Assembly: GCA_038496445.1 (NCBI GenBank)
Contig: JALMLS010000606.1
Coordinates: forward strand, 1-38,573
Direction of reading: 5' to 3'
Origin: Trichosphaerium sp. ATCC 40318
Taxonomy: Eukaryota > Discosea > Flabellinia > Trichosidae
Length of the DNA stretch: 38,573 nucleotides
Shown: positions 1-9,705 of the stretch, in pieces
Numbering within the stretch: the stretch's first letter is position 1
How the letters are laid out: every line of letters begins with the position of its first letter
Made by a program: the position numbers and the translations under genes
The notes under the pieces: generated by a model
What the model was told of the DNA's origin: nothing
Database searches by the model: none
The model's input: only the letters and a program-made list of their open reading frames with translations

Positions 1-113
1 ACAGTACAGAGTGCAGTAGTGACCTCCTATTGGCTCAAACTGTAGCAATTTTTTTGGAAATTACAGTTTTAGTTGTCGCGCTTAACCAGCTTTGAACTTA
101 CTTTATTTTACAG

Positions 114-229
114 CTAAAGGTGTTGGTGAACATAGACTGGGATTTGCAACCGATTTTATGCGTGTTGTGGGTACACGAGACAACCCAACAGATAAGAAAA
201 ACTGGAGCGATTTGTATGAAAGTAAATAA
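114..229 (+). CDS. 3' terminal exon of an unidentified gene (5' part outside window)
   Basis: A splice acceptor (TTTTACAG) ends at 113. It is followed by one open frame of 38 codons to a TAA at 227-229, ending in the residues NWSDLYESK. The preceding 113 bases look intronic and the upstream exons lie off the left edge. I do not recognise the family from this short tail. The gene is convergent with the membrane-protein gene whose stop is at 599. Confidence 0.5.
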
Positions 230-598
230 AATGTGAACAACAAAATTCTGACAACTTGTACAAAAAGTATACTCCATAAAAAACTTATTTGTTAAAAGAT
301 TGAAAATATCTCTTTAATTCATTATGGTGTAAGCCTAAAGAACAATAATTGCCAAACTCACAGTGTGTTGCTTGTTTGCAAAACAGAATAAAGCTCTGAA
401 ATTGCAAAACTTGACACGACGATTCATAACAACATTGAGCCCGTCAAACTGCTCTGTTAATGTTCTTGTTGCAACTATGCCTGGATGAGATGGTATTTAA
501 TAGCGGAGAACAGGTATGTAAGACGGTGCAGTTACATCATCCTCGTTCCAACTCAATCAAAACGCAGAGTCGATCGAAGAAATATATTGTTGTTAGAA
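230..598. other. intergenic 3'-3' spacer
   Basis: This lies between two convergent genes. It holds AATAAA-like stretches near 226 and 384 that could serve 3' end formation. Short open frames on the plus strand (460-715) overlap the antisense of the neighbouring last exon and have no convincing start or splice context. Nothing else is seen. Confidence 0.5.
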
Positions 599-1353
599 TC
601 ATACAGTATCATAGTTTTCGTAAACTACATCATCTTTCTTTGTACTACAGCAGCATATACATGCTACAATGACAGTAACAATTGCACCCAATACCAACAG
701 GCCACCGATAGATGAACCCACAATAACTATGATTAGCAAGTCTCGTAGTCCTCTGGGACATTTCTCAGTACTGCAAGCTGGACCATCGCCTCCACTATTG
801 CATAGTTAGTCAGGTCATTGGGCGCCTAGGTTTGGGGAGTTATGGGACTACAGAAGTCAACACTGTGCAGTTCATGTCTTGTTGCAGAGCCGTAAAATAG
901 ATTGTTTTTCACATGTAAGTTATATCAAATTTAAGGTTGGAGGCCTTTCCGGAACATCAGGAACCATGTGATGCCCCCCTGTCAAATTAAGTTACGTACT
1001 TTCCACAATAGTTACATCCTGGCCGTTTTAAACACCTTTCTTTGGCGTACATTTGGCCACAGAAGCCTTGGTTAATAATGTCAAGTCAAGTCAAGATAAT
1101 TGTCGCTGTAGTCCGCTATTTGAATTTCGCGAAGCGCTTTTCGAGAACAAAGTAGCGTACATAATACTTCTGGCGTGTAATGACACTGTCCATAGGTGCT
1201 GTTATAGTAGCATTCAGTGGGACACGTAATCGGTGTGTACGTTCGAATTGTAGGTGCACTAGTTGTAGGTACATCAGTCGTATTTTGAGCATAGGAACAA
1301 GACGCAAGTGCGAGTAATAGAATTACAGTAATACTACCGAGAAAAGGAGCCAT
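599..1353 (-). CDS. small Cys-rich type I membrane protein
   Basis: Three exons (1353-1161, 1066-1000, 794-599) keep one frame and give 151 residues. A signal peptide (MAPFLGSITVILLLALASCSYA) is followed by a Thr-rich stretch and an ectodomain of roughly 75 residues with many cysteines. A transmembrane helix of about 28 residues follows, then a Cys cluster and a short acidic tail ending in ENYDTV. Both introns use GTACGC/GTACGT donors. The second intron (795-999, 205 nt) is long for this region. An in-frame ATG 10 codons upstream (1383) is an alternative start. The Cys spacing does not match EGF or thrombospondin modules clearly. It could be a small receptor or adhesion protein; the function is unknown. 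Confidence 0.7.
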
Positions 1354-2179
1354 GTTTGTCTGTTTAAGTAAGAAGTTCGCCAAAAAAAGTCAAAGTAAAG
1401 TCTAGGTCCAACTTTTACCAATTTACTTTTCGAGACTGTGGTGTACCCGTATTCAAAGGCCTTAACACACATCAGTAGCGCAGTAAGATAAATTGTAGGC
1501 CTTCACTCGAGAGAAATTGCAAAAAGTCACTTCACTTGCAAACGCCAATTCACATGATAGTCTTCCTGGTGCATGTACCTTGGCTAAAACCGTACACCTT
1601 TACTTGTTAGTCTGTACTATTCCATTGTTTACCTATCTAGCTTACAATGACAGAAAGATAAGTTGTGCTGGGCAGATGGCTTATTTTGATGAGCGAATGT
1701 AAGTAATTATGGTGTAGCTCCATACATTTTGACATTAGCTACAAAACAGTATAGTGCTCTTCTTCAAATTACTATAACTGAAGTACAATGAACTATAAAA
1801 CCAGTACAGTTACAACTCTTTTTCTTCACCAGTACACTTCAGCCTAAACTTTTTAGTTTGTCCAAGTTTAGAGTTGTTAGCAATAAATCCTAAATGTTGT
1901 ATATTTCGAAGGATTTGTTTGAGCTGAAATAGCGCTATTCTATTTTAGCATTAAAGTAGCTACTTGTTAAAATGCAACTCCCTATTTGTAGAACGCACGT
2001 GACTTTCTGTTCTAATTCATTAAGTACTACATACACTAATGATATTGGCAAGCTTGTAGAGTTGCATAAGGCCTATGTTCAAACCTCCCGAATAATCAGG
2101 CCTAGCGCTAGCACAAAATAGCGTTATTTCAGGTCAAAGCCTTGCAACATTTTAAACATAACTTGAAGTGTATGTTTAT
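1354..2179. other. intergenic, with a weak open stretch
   Basis: An open frame without a real ATG runs 1517-1702 on the plus strand and stops next to a GTAAGT (1700), so it could be an exon, but it resembles no family and its neighbouring exon was not found. A CACGTGA motif lies near 1996. The rest is AT-rich and featureless. Confidence 0.3.
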
Positions 2180-3322
2180 TTAGATCCACACACTATCATC
2201 AGAGAGGTCAGCTTTTATTACATCAATATTAAACACACCAGTTAATGCTTTGATACCCTCATATGTTATTGACATACAACCTCTCAGATAAATAGAATGT
2301 ACACCAACCAACGCTCTCAAACCTTCATCTGTAACCTTTGTCGATCGTAAATCAATTTCATGTACTCCTGCTAATGGCTTGATGCCATCATCTGTAACAC
2401 GTGTACCAGATAAGTTAATTGTGTGTACACCTGCCAATACCTTAACACCTTCATCTGTTACTCTCGTTTCTGATACATCTATTTCATGTACACCAGCTAA
2501 AGCTTTGATGCCTTCATCTGTTATTGATGAGCAATGATATAAAGCGATAGTATGTACACCTCCAAGCATCTTGATGCCTTCATCTGTTATTAACAAACAC
2601 CAGCCCAAGTCAATAGAGTGTACATTTGCCAACAACTTCAAACTTTCATCAGTAATATTTGTGCCTGTCAAACGTATTGTATGTACATCAGTTAAAGCCT
2701 TGATGCCTTCATCTGTTATATGCAAGCAACAACTCAAGTCTATGGTGTGTACACCAACCAGAGACTTCAAACCTTCATCTGTTACATTTGTGTGCAGTAA
2801 ACTTATTGTATGTACACCTGTCAAAGACTTTATGCCTTCATCAGTTATTGACAAACAAAGATTCAAGCTTATAGTGTGTACACCAGCCATATACTTCAAA
2901 CCTTCATCAGTAACTTGTGCATCTTCCAAATTTATATTGTGGACGCCATACAGTGCCTTGATACCCTTTTCTGTTATTGACGTGCAGCGTCTCAAGTTGA
3001 TAGTGTGTACACCCGCAAGTAGGTACAAGTGATTGTCTCTAATGCTTTGAAATTGTTCCAAAGAAATTGGTGTATTCCGAAGCAAAACACTACCTGAAAG
3101 CCTTTGTAGTGAGGCTGCGCTTTTGATGATAATTATTTCGTATCCAACATGCTTGTGGATGATATCGTGTAAGAAATGGCAAGTTTGGGCCGCACGGTGT
3201 CTGTGCGTCCCGTGTTTAAGAATATGAACAAGTATTTCGACTGGTAGCTCAAGAACGTCGAATGTGTATCCCTGCTCACCGTATTCTTTTCCTTGATTAC
3301 TCGCCAAGTGCAATCGTTCCAT
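2180..3322 (-). CDS. F-box-like / leucine-rich repeat protein
   Basis: An intronless frame of 380 residues. Residues about 22-60 fit an F-box (LELPVEILVHILKHG, then a TCHFL helix), the segment that docks on SKP1 in SCF ubiquitin ligases. Residues about 100-370 are about 11 leucine-rich repeats of 21-24 residues built on GVHTI-L...(S)ITDEGIKAL, the cysteine-containing or AMN1/GRR1-like LRR style of F-box proteins. The repeats alternate a long form with Cys (LNLCLSITDEG) and a short form (LSGTRVTDEG). Inference: a substrate-recruiting ubiquitin adaptor. A broken paralogue lies at 31042-32145. The start is the first ATG upstream of the F-box. Confidence 0.85.
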   Translation of the reverse strand: MERLHLASNQGKEYGEQGYTFDVLELPVEILVHILKHGTHRHRAAQTCHFLHDIIHKHVGYEIIIIKSAASLQRLSGSVLLRNTPISLEQFQSIRDNHLYLLAGVHTINLRRCTSITEKGIKALYGVHNINLEDAQVTDEGLKYMAGVHTISLNLCLSITDEGIKSLTGVHTISLLHTNVTDEGLKSLVGVHTIDLSCCLHITDEGIKALTDVHTIRLTGTNITDESLKLLANVHSIDLGWCLLITDEGIKMLGGVHTIALYHCSSITDEGIKALAGVHEIDVSETRVTDEGVKVLAGVHTINLSGTRVTDDGIKPLAGVHEIDLRSTKVTDEGLRALVGVHSIYLRGCMSITYEGIKALTGVFNIDVIKADLSDDSVWI

Positions 3323-3543
3323 TCGAAATAAAGGTAGACCAGCAGTAAGACGTTCAAGTCAAACTATTTCGCGATTTTTTCTTTTAATTAATTTGCAATT
3401 AAGTAAGCATCGTATATTTTTAAGTGAGAGCAAGATTTGTTGACGTATTGGCATTAGCACTGTTTAGTACATTATATGGAACTTTCTATGCAATTTTTAG
3501 GTAACTCTCAAGAATTTGCGAAAGTGTCAAACACCAATAACTA

Positions 3544-4018
3544 GGCAAACAGTTTATTAATACTGTTGATAATGATTTGGAGAGGGTTCCGCTCGTAAAC
3601 ACAATTGGAAAAGAGGATTTGTTTCAGAGTCTACCGTTAGAGGTTTTACGCGAAACTTGACAAATGAGCACGTGTTTAACTTGGATTTAGATTCACTACA
3701 AGGTGTTTACGTTTTTGGAGCCAAAAGACTTGAAACACGCTTTATGTGTCAACTGGGAGTGGTAAGAGAACATTTTTAGTCTGTTTTTTGCATCTTGGGG
3801 AGAAGTAGCTTCTGTAATTATTTTTCAAAAATAGGTTTTCTGTAGGAGATAGTGACGTGTTTTGGCAAGATCATGGTACTCGAAAGGACACTATTCGTGT
3901 AAATAGGAAAGCGTACAGACGTAAGAGAAGGCGTCAAGTACAGGCTGCTACTATTCAAGCGACTGACAAGCTATTTTGCAGTATTTACACTAGAGGGCAC
4001 GTGATAGTGTTTATTTAA
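3544..4018 (+). CDS. small F-box-like protein, 5' end uncertain
   Basis: Exons 3703-3761 and 3835-4018 join in frame across a GTAAGA...AATAG intron. They read an F-box second half (FLEPKDLKHALCVNWEWF), then D-FWQDHG and a basic segment, to TAA at 4016. An upstream exon (about 3544-3642) ends with the F-box start SLPLE. Its junction (GTTTTA...TACAAG) leaves the F-box about three residues short, so either the junction is wrong or the gene is decaying. The start codon was not found. The stop is only 20 bp before the next gene's ATG on the same strand. Role inferred: SKP1-binding adaptor. Confidence 0.5.
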
Positions 4019-4038
4019 GGAAGAAAAACAACCTTTTT

Positions 4039-5279
4039 ATGGAGTGCTCTTACAAGTTTGTTTATAGGTTCTGGGGTCTTGTTATTACCGCAGCTCTAGC
4101 TATTGGTATTTTCTATAGTAACGTATATTTCAACCACAAATATGGGTGGTCGTGTACGGGGTTTTTTATAGGCGAAGTTTTTTAGTGACGTGTTTTAACT
4201 TGCTTCCCTAGTTTGTCTCATTTTTCATGGTCTTTGTTGGAGCGCAATGTTATTTCTTGTGTACTTATTTATCATGGCTTATGTAAGCTTAATATCACCT
4301 AACATATTAATCTTGTTCTTAAGAAAGGAGGCAAGAACGGAATGGTTACTTTTATAATGTTTAATTTAATCTTTGGATTTGGATTCGGTGTCATTTTATA
4401 TGAACGTCTACCATGGTCCATCGAAGTTATGAGAAACATGCCTAAAGAACCTGTATCTTTTTCAGAAATGAAAGGTCTCACGGGTGTCTATCCAGCGTTT
4501 AAACTAAAAGATAGAATCCGAGTTGATACAAAAAGCGTATTTAGTGGATACATACTTTCCAAAGATGGATATATGACAGCTGTAGTTATGGCTCCTGTAT
4601 CTATAAGTACGCTTAAAACAAAACTCCCTCCATATGTTGCTATTATTTACACACATTAGTGCCAAATTCGACATCACAAAGACAAGGGAATGCTCCAAAA
4701 ACTGCTGTTCTACGCTACTCAGACCAAGTGAAGTATAAGGAGTTTAATCTCATTTTTTCGACTTTGTTAGCATACAAAAATCAAGTTGTAGCTGGTTGGG
4801 AAGAAGCGAATAACAGTAGTCAGATAATCACTAACGCTTACGATACTGGTAAGGACATGTTGATTAAAGTTACTCCTAATCGAGTTCACAGGTGCATTTT
4901 ATCAATGGGGCTATCGCAAAAGGCCGAAGAGAAATTCTTTTAAAGATGTCCCAAGACAAATGGCAGCCTATTCTTTACAGGAGTGCCTAGGCACGTGATT
5001 TTTTTACAATATTGGTAAAAACCAAACAGACCAGTTTTTCTACATAATCTCTTCCATGATGTTTCAAGTGCTTGATTAAAGTTCATGTTAGGTGGAAACT
5101 CTAGTTTTGGTTATGATGACTTTTATTTTGATGTATTTCCAGAGAGGATCTTCAATATGACGTATGGAGAAGATGCTTACAATAAAGTAAACAAACAGTA
5201 TCATATATACCTTATATGGTCTTCTGTAACTCTGGGAGCATTGACTTTTCTTGGCTGGACAATATTCACTTCATTGTAG
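4039..5279 (+). CDS. multi-pass membrane protein of unknown family (281 aa)
   Basis: Five exons (4039-4153, 4212-4282, 4324-4606, 4660-4848, 5092-5279) sum to 846 nt with every junction in phase. Three N-terminal transmembrane helices (roughly residues 9-29, 38-62 and 69-90) are followed by a soluble region of about 160 residues with N-glycosylation sites (NNSS, GNSS, NMT). A final helix (IWSSVTLGALTFLGWTIF) lies near the C-terminus. Donors are GTACGG, GTAAGC, GTACGC and GTAAGG. Intron 4 (242 nt) is long and contains CACGTGAT. I do not recognise the family. The topology suggests an endomembrane or plasma-membrane protein with one large luminal or extracellular loop. Confidence 0.7.
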
Positions 5280-5567
5280 GCACGTTCAAAATACGAGTCT
5301 TAGTCAAGTTGTATTTTGGTTCTTCGAACACGTGATAATCATGTGATACAATTCGTTTTACAATTAACCACTATTTTTTCTTTGTAACATCCTACCATCA
5401 CACGTTGGTTAATTGCTTGAAGGTTTACAAAGATGGAAATGAAACAGGAATGTGTAATAAAGAAAAAACTCTCAATGAATAAAATGCGAGTAGTTGATGC
5501 TATTTTTTGGTGAATGCTCCACACTAGATTTACACTGTTTTTATTTGTAAGAAAATATGTTTTAAGG
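5280..5567. other. intergenic, contains palindromic CACGTGAT / ATCATGTGAT
   Basis: Around 5329-5347 the sequence reads CACGTGATAATCATGTGAT, two similar palindromic sites in tandem. Other short frames here have no coding signs. Confidence 0.4.
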
Positions 5568-6480
5568 TCATAGCTTATTCAACAAAGCGCACTTCATGGG
5601 TAATCTGAGTTTTTTTTTTGCTTGTTTTTTTTCCCAAACAATAACATATTGTTTTACGTACGTATCCTCACTACTTTCCCTGTAGTATTCCACACAATTG
5701 TTTGTATCTGCGTCTGAATGCCCGCTGTAATATACCTGCTCAAGTGCTATTTCGGCGCCCACATTTTCATAATCGCTTGAATACTTAGCAAGTGCTGCAA
5801 ACATTTTAACACCAAAGCAAAGGCTTTTTTTGGACTCAATACACATGGCCGTCACTATCATGAAGATGAATCGTTGTAGGTGTGTCTCCTTTGCAAAATA
5901 AACAACTCACAACACTACCATCAGATTTCGGACAAGCAACAAGTTATTCTGGAAGATGCTAAGTAAGTCATCCAAAACAAAATCACCAAACTCTCCTTCT
6001 AAAAAATCTAACAGTTCACCAGTAACAAGTGCAAGCATCACCTTATTCTCGCTTAGTGCTCTTATTAGACCTGAAAATAGCTCTGGTTGCTCCTTGCCAA
6101 GTGATACGCTAGTGTTTGTATGCAGCAATATTCATTAAGGTTTCATTGGACGTATCATAAATCTTGCTTATTCGTTCCCCGAATGCTTTGTTTGTTCCAA
6201 GGTGTACAATGCTAACGCATTTCTCAAGATGTAAAATATCTAACACCATCATCTACAACACTCGTTAGATAACTGGCGGAGTGACTGATAGCATCCTGTT
6301 TTCGTTTCTTGCATATAGTTAGAGTCGATAAACCAAAAAGTCAATGTTTCAAGTGAAACTTCTTGTAAACACTATTCACGAAATGAGCCGTATTTGGGTA
6401 GTTCCTTTAGCAACTGAGTCCAGCAAAGCAACAACAGTCATTCAATGAGATTGAAGACCGTCTAAAACGAACTTTAAAAG
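5568..6480 (-). pseudogene. decayed alpha-helical repeat (HEAT/importin-like?) gene
   Basis: Minus-strand blocks read as amphipathic helical protein: LLKELPKYGSFRE / SLETLTFW, then DAISHSASYLTSVVDDG, then HLGTNKAFGERISKIYDTSN, then SGLIRALSENKVMLALVTG, and a C-terminal block ending KCALLNKL. The blocks lie in different frames with in-frame stops. I could splice only one pair (GTAGTG...TTGCAAAG near 5891-5920) cleanly, so I call it a pseudogene, though missed introns are possible. The pattern resembles HEAT-like nuclear transport factors (exportin/transportin type), but no diagnostic motif is visible. The N-terminal part is absent or unrecognisable. Confidence 0.4.
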
Positions 6481-6771
6481 TTGCAAGTTTTTAAGCATAC
6501 GTAGTACACATCACAAACAATAATCTGGTAAAAAGTTAACATTAAAAAAGTTCAGTTGGAAAAACCGTTTTCCTACACATTGTCCACTATCTGAACAGCA
6601 AAGGTTTGATTTATCGTTGTCACTAGCGTTTCAAAAATTTCGTTATGTACGACACGTGGGTATACTTAATACTAGTAAATGTAAGTGAATACAAGCAGAT
6701 GTTCCCTCAAACAAAAATATCTCAATCTCAATAAGTCTTATCTCAATAGCAAATTATTTATTTTATCTGTT
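6481..6771. other. intergenic
   Basis: AT-rich spacer between the decayed gene and the stop of the C2-like gene. One CACGTG lies near 6652. Short frames here are not supported. Confidence 0.4.
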
Positions 6772-7362
6772 TTAGTCACTGTTCTCAAAAACCATGTCAG
6801 GAAGAGAACACGTGAGCGATCGCATACCATAACTTCGTTTTATTTTCTTCGGGCGCTCTTTCAGATTATTCTTTTCATCTAATGGAGAATACCCATCAGG
6901 CACGTGACATACTTCAACGCGAAGTACAGGATGAACTCCTTTTTTTGCTGTTCTTAATTTTACGTTATATGAGTCTTCAAAGTATTTTTCCAAGTCTCCA
7001 AAGTCTTCTATGTTTATAAACGCTTTAGCTACTGTCTTGTTTCGCTTCTTTCTCTTAATTTTAAACAACACGAAGAGAGGTATCCCAACTGTTTGCTCTA
7101 TCTTTAAATCTCGGAATGAGTGCTTCCAAAATACCTTCCCATCATTCATTTGTTCTTTATAGTGCGTGTGTAACGTTGTAGAGGTTGATTTAGGCTGATT
7201 CATAGAAAATAATTTAATATCAACACAAAACGATGAGCCTGCTGCTCTTAGCTCAGATACGCTCTTTATTTTTATACGAAGCCTTCCTTTATGTAAGTTA
7301 GGCGTACTCATATAAGAATAAGATTCTTCCTCGCCGTCATAGAAGTCACAGTAGTGTTTCAT
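6772..7362 (-). CDS. C2-domain-like protein (196 aa)
   Basis: A single exon with a clear ATG at 7362. Residues about 27-155 have the alternating strand pattern of a C2 domain: GRLRIKIKSVSELRAAG, FCVDIKLF, FWKHSFRDLKI, GIPLFVLFKIKRK, KAFINIEDFGDLEKYF, and VLRVEVCHVPDG. C2 domains commonly bind phospholipid or protein partners. The usual set of Asp calcium ligands is not obvious, so calcium-independent binding is more likely. The C-terminal 40 residues are basic and low complexity. The family call is by pattern only. Confidence 0.5.
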   Translation of the reverse strand: MKHYCDFYDGEEESYSYMSTPNLHKGRLRIKIKSVSELRAAGSSFCVDIKLFSMNQPKSTSTTLHTHYKEQMNDGKVFWKHSFRDLKIEQTVGIPLFVLFKIKRKKRNKTVAKAFINIEDFGDLEKYFEDSYNVKLRTAKKGVHPVLRVEVCHVPDGYSPLDEKNNLKERPKKIKRSYGMRSLTCSLPDMVFENSD

Positions 7363-7771
7363 GCTGCTGTCTGGTTTTTTAAATGAACAAAAAACTACAA
7401 CAACTACACGACTTAATGACGTGTTTCGACGTTGTTGTAGTAAAACTGTAAGACTCAGGACCTCAACAAAAGAACGTAGATTGGAATCTACGGGAAGCTA
7501 GGAATAGAAATTCAGAAAACGTGGGACACGCTAATTCACGAAGTGACGTCATTGTTAATTATTCGGATATTGTAATTTACCGGACTATTCACCACGTGGT
7601 GTTAGCTTGTGAGTAATACCTACAGGACAGAAATACTGCGAAACAAACGCTCCACTCATTTTTAGAGCATATCCTCAGCAAGAAACAAAAAAAAAGTGAA
7701 ACGACACGTGTTCATTACTTACCGAAAAAAAAAATAAGAAAACAAAGGTTGAGTTATAATAATAAAGTTTA
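7363..7771. other. intergenic, with short inverted repeat and CACGTG sites
   Basis: An inverted repeat CTACAACAAC ... GTTGTTGTAG lies at about 7396-7441, just upstream of the C2-like gene. CACGTG occurs near 7592 and 7706. The AATAAAG near 7761 lies on the plus strand and is not a polyadenylation signal for the minus-strand gene that follows. Confidence 0.35.
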
Positions 7772-9705
7772 TTATTCTTCAGTTACAAGGATCAATTCAG
7801 AACCAGCATTGATGTTCTTCCACATGGACATGGTGTACATTTGTGTGCTCAAGTAGTATCCAGCACCGGCTTCAATAGTGGAAGGAACAGTGATTGTTAC
7901 ATTTGCTTGACCTTCGCCTTGATCGACGAGAGCAAATCCAGTTGAAACAGTTTCGAACTTCTTGTTTAGGGATACAACAAGGCTGCTTGGTTCAGCAGCG
8001 TAATAGCCAACTTCTACGACTTGGTCGGAACCAATTTGTAGGTTTTCAGGCTGGGCGATAGTGGCAACGCTACTAGCATCACTAAAAACAAACAGTAAGT
8101 ACACAAGAAACGCCAACATTTCTAGAAATACAAAAAACAGAAATTTACACGTACATAATTGAACGCTTGCCAGGGCAGTTGTTGTTATTGTTGTTATTGT
8201 TGTTGTTGTTGTTGTTGTTGTTATTGTTGTTTTTGCTTGAACGCGCAAAGGTAATGTAGTTCAAGTTGAACTCAGCAGCAGTGAACTTAACAAGGACCTT
8301 ACGTTTTCCTGCGTTGATCTTACCAAAGGTTTCTGTAACGCTTTTGAATGTTTGCCATCCGCCAGTTGTTTTGAACTCGAATTTCCTTACTTTGTTGTTG
8401 ATTTCGATCAACAGGCTCTTATCTTGTCTTTTTGGGTCTCTGTCATCTGAAGCTACACGAACAGTAATATCGTAATCGCCTGATTGAGTAAAGTCTACAT
8501 CGTATTCAACCCATTCACCGTTTTGAACCCAACCAATGTTACAAACACCGTTGTTATCAAGGGTAGCTTGTAAATCGACAAGGTGGGATCTTCCAGAGTT
8601 GTACGGAGCGCAGTTTGACTTTCCTTTGGAGAAAGAATAAGCAAAAACAAAGAAAAGACCAAAAAAAAAGCGATGAAGTCTGTTCAATGACTAAACGTAC
8701 CTTGGTTACCGTTACCCTTATCCTCAAACCTTCTAAAGTTCTGAGCTTGAACTGTACCAGGAGCGCGGTTATTGATGTTTCTTGGAGGTGGAGGGTTGTT
8801 GTTGTTATTATTATTGTTGTTGTTGTTGTTATTGTTGTTATTGTTGTTGTTGTTGTTGTTATTGTTCCTTGGAGGTGGAGGATTGCTGCTACCGTCATAT
8901 TTCTTAACAAGGGATCCTTCTTTAAAGTTTCTTGGTTTAGCCTTACGAGCACTTTCGATTCTCGAACAAGGAGCTCTTTTACATTGACCAAGTTCGAATG
9001 TCCTGGCAGTACAACTTTCAGAAGTACGTTTGAAAGTATCTGTCTTTGGACCGCCCTGGATACGGACGTATGCGCAACTGTAGTAGTCTACAATATTACC
9101 CATAGTACCACCGAACCAAGTCTAAACATTAAAGCATAAGCAACAGACAAACGAAGGAAGAAAGCTAAAAACTGTTTTCTGATAAAAAAAAGAAATTGAA
9201 GGTTAATGATGTTATATAAACGTACCCAGCCCAAGATGTATACACCGTCTGGAATATGAGTTGGTACTTTTACTCTTGCTTCCAAAACTTTGTTATCAGT
9301 TCCGCAACGGCCACGAGCGCCAGCGCAAGATTCTGGTTTTCCGTCCCAGCATACGTAAGTGAAAGTAAAATCCTTGTGTGCTTGTCTGTCCCACATTTTA
9401 TCCTTTGGTACAAGGGCTAAGCTAACAAAACCATGTCTGTGACCATTTCTAGCCCAATTAACTTTCTCCATGTCTCCTCTCTTCCAAGTATCAACGATTG
9501 TCTTATCGTCGTATCTAGAACCAGTTTTTACACCTTTAATGTTCTCGCAAGGGCCTGAGCATCCCATATCTGGGCTTCCGCCTAAGCGACAACCTCCCGT
9601 TCCTCTATAACGAGGAAAAGGATGGGTCATGTAACTGTGCGCAGAGGTTGTTTGGAAGAAAACCGTGAGTGTTGCAATAATAAGCAACAGTGTGGTTGTG
9701 TTCAT
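7772..9705 (-). CDS. secreted LPMO-like protein with CBM6 and poly-Asn linkers (559 aa)
   Basis: Four exons (9705-9226, 9121-8701, 8623-8155, 8081-7772) total 1680 nt in one frame; all three donors are GTACGT. The signal peptide ends SA and is followed by HSYMTHPFPRYR, so the mature protein would begin with His, as required for the copper histidine brace of lytic polysaccharide monooxygenases. A second His lies in NGHRHGFVSLAL, and DYYSCAYVRI closes the core. A PPPPR/poly-Asn linker follows, then a CBM6-type carbohydrate-binding module (GVCNIGWVQNGEWVEYDVDF ... YDITVRVAS). After a second poly-Asn run comes a beta-rich C-terminal domain without an anchor. Inference: extracellular oxidative attack on a polysaccharide. 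The exact AA family is not assigned. A degraded copy of the last exon lies at 21625-21915. Confidence 0.8.
8186..8236. repeat. Asn-coding trinucleotide microsatellite
   Basis: A run of GTT/ATT triplets, encoding about 18 consecutive Asn on the minus strand, links the CBM6 module to the C-terminal domain of the LPMO-like protein. Confidence 0.9.
8784..8884. repeat. Asn-coding microsatellite flanked by duplicated PPPPRN segments
   Basis: A GTT/ATT triplet run encodes about 24 Asn on the minus strand. It is bracketed by two near-identical pieces (TTCCTTGGAGGTGGAGGATT at about 8865-8884 and TTTCTTGGAGGTGGAGGGTT at about 8778-8797), each encoding PPPPRN. The duplication suggests the linker grew by slippage or unequal exchange. 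Confidence 0.85.

Noticed and set aside
2571-3032. 153-codon plus-strand frame rich in VCTP and MPSSV repeats
   Set aside because: It is the exact antisense of the LRR repeats of the F-box gene; the repeat period explains the open frame. The same holds for 31257-31749.
2180-3322. Possible giant-virus origin of the VHTI/ITDEG leucine-rich repeats
   Set aside because: Similar F-box/LRR repeats occur in several protists and large viruses, but nothing in the surrounding DNA (spliced eukaryotic genes on both sides) supports a viral insert here.
8615-9139. 174-codon plus-strand frame with poly-Val/Leu, and minus frames of poly-Thr/Ile
   Set aside because: These are alternative readings of the Asn microsatellite and of spliced exons in the LPMO-like gene.
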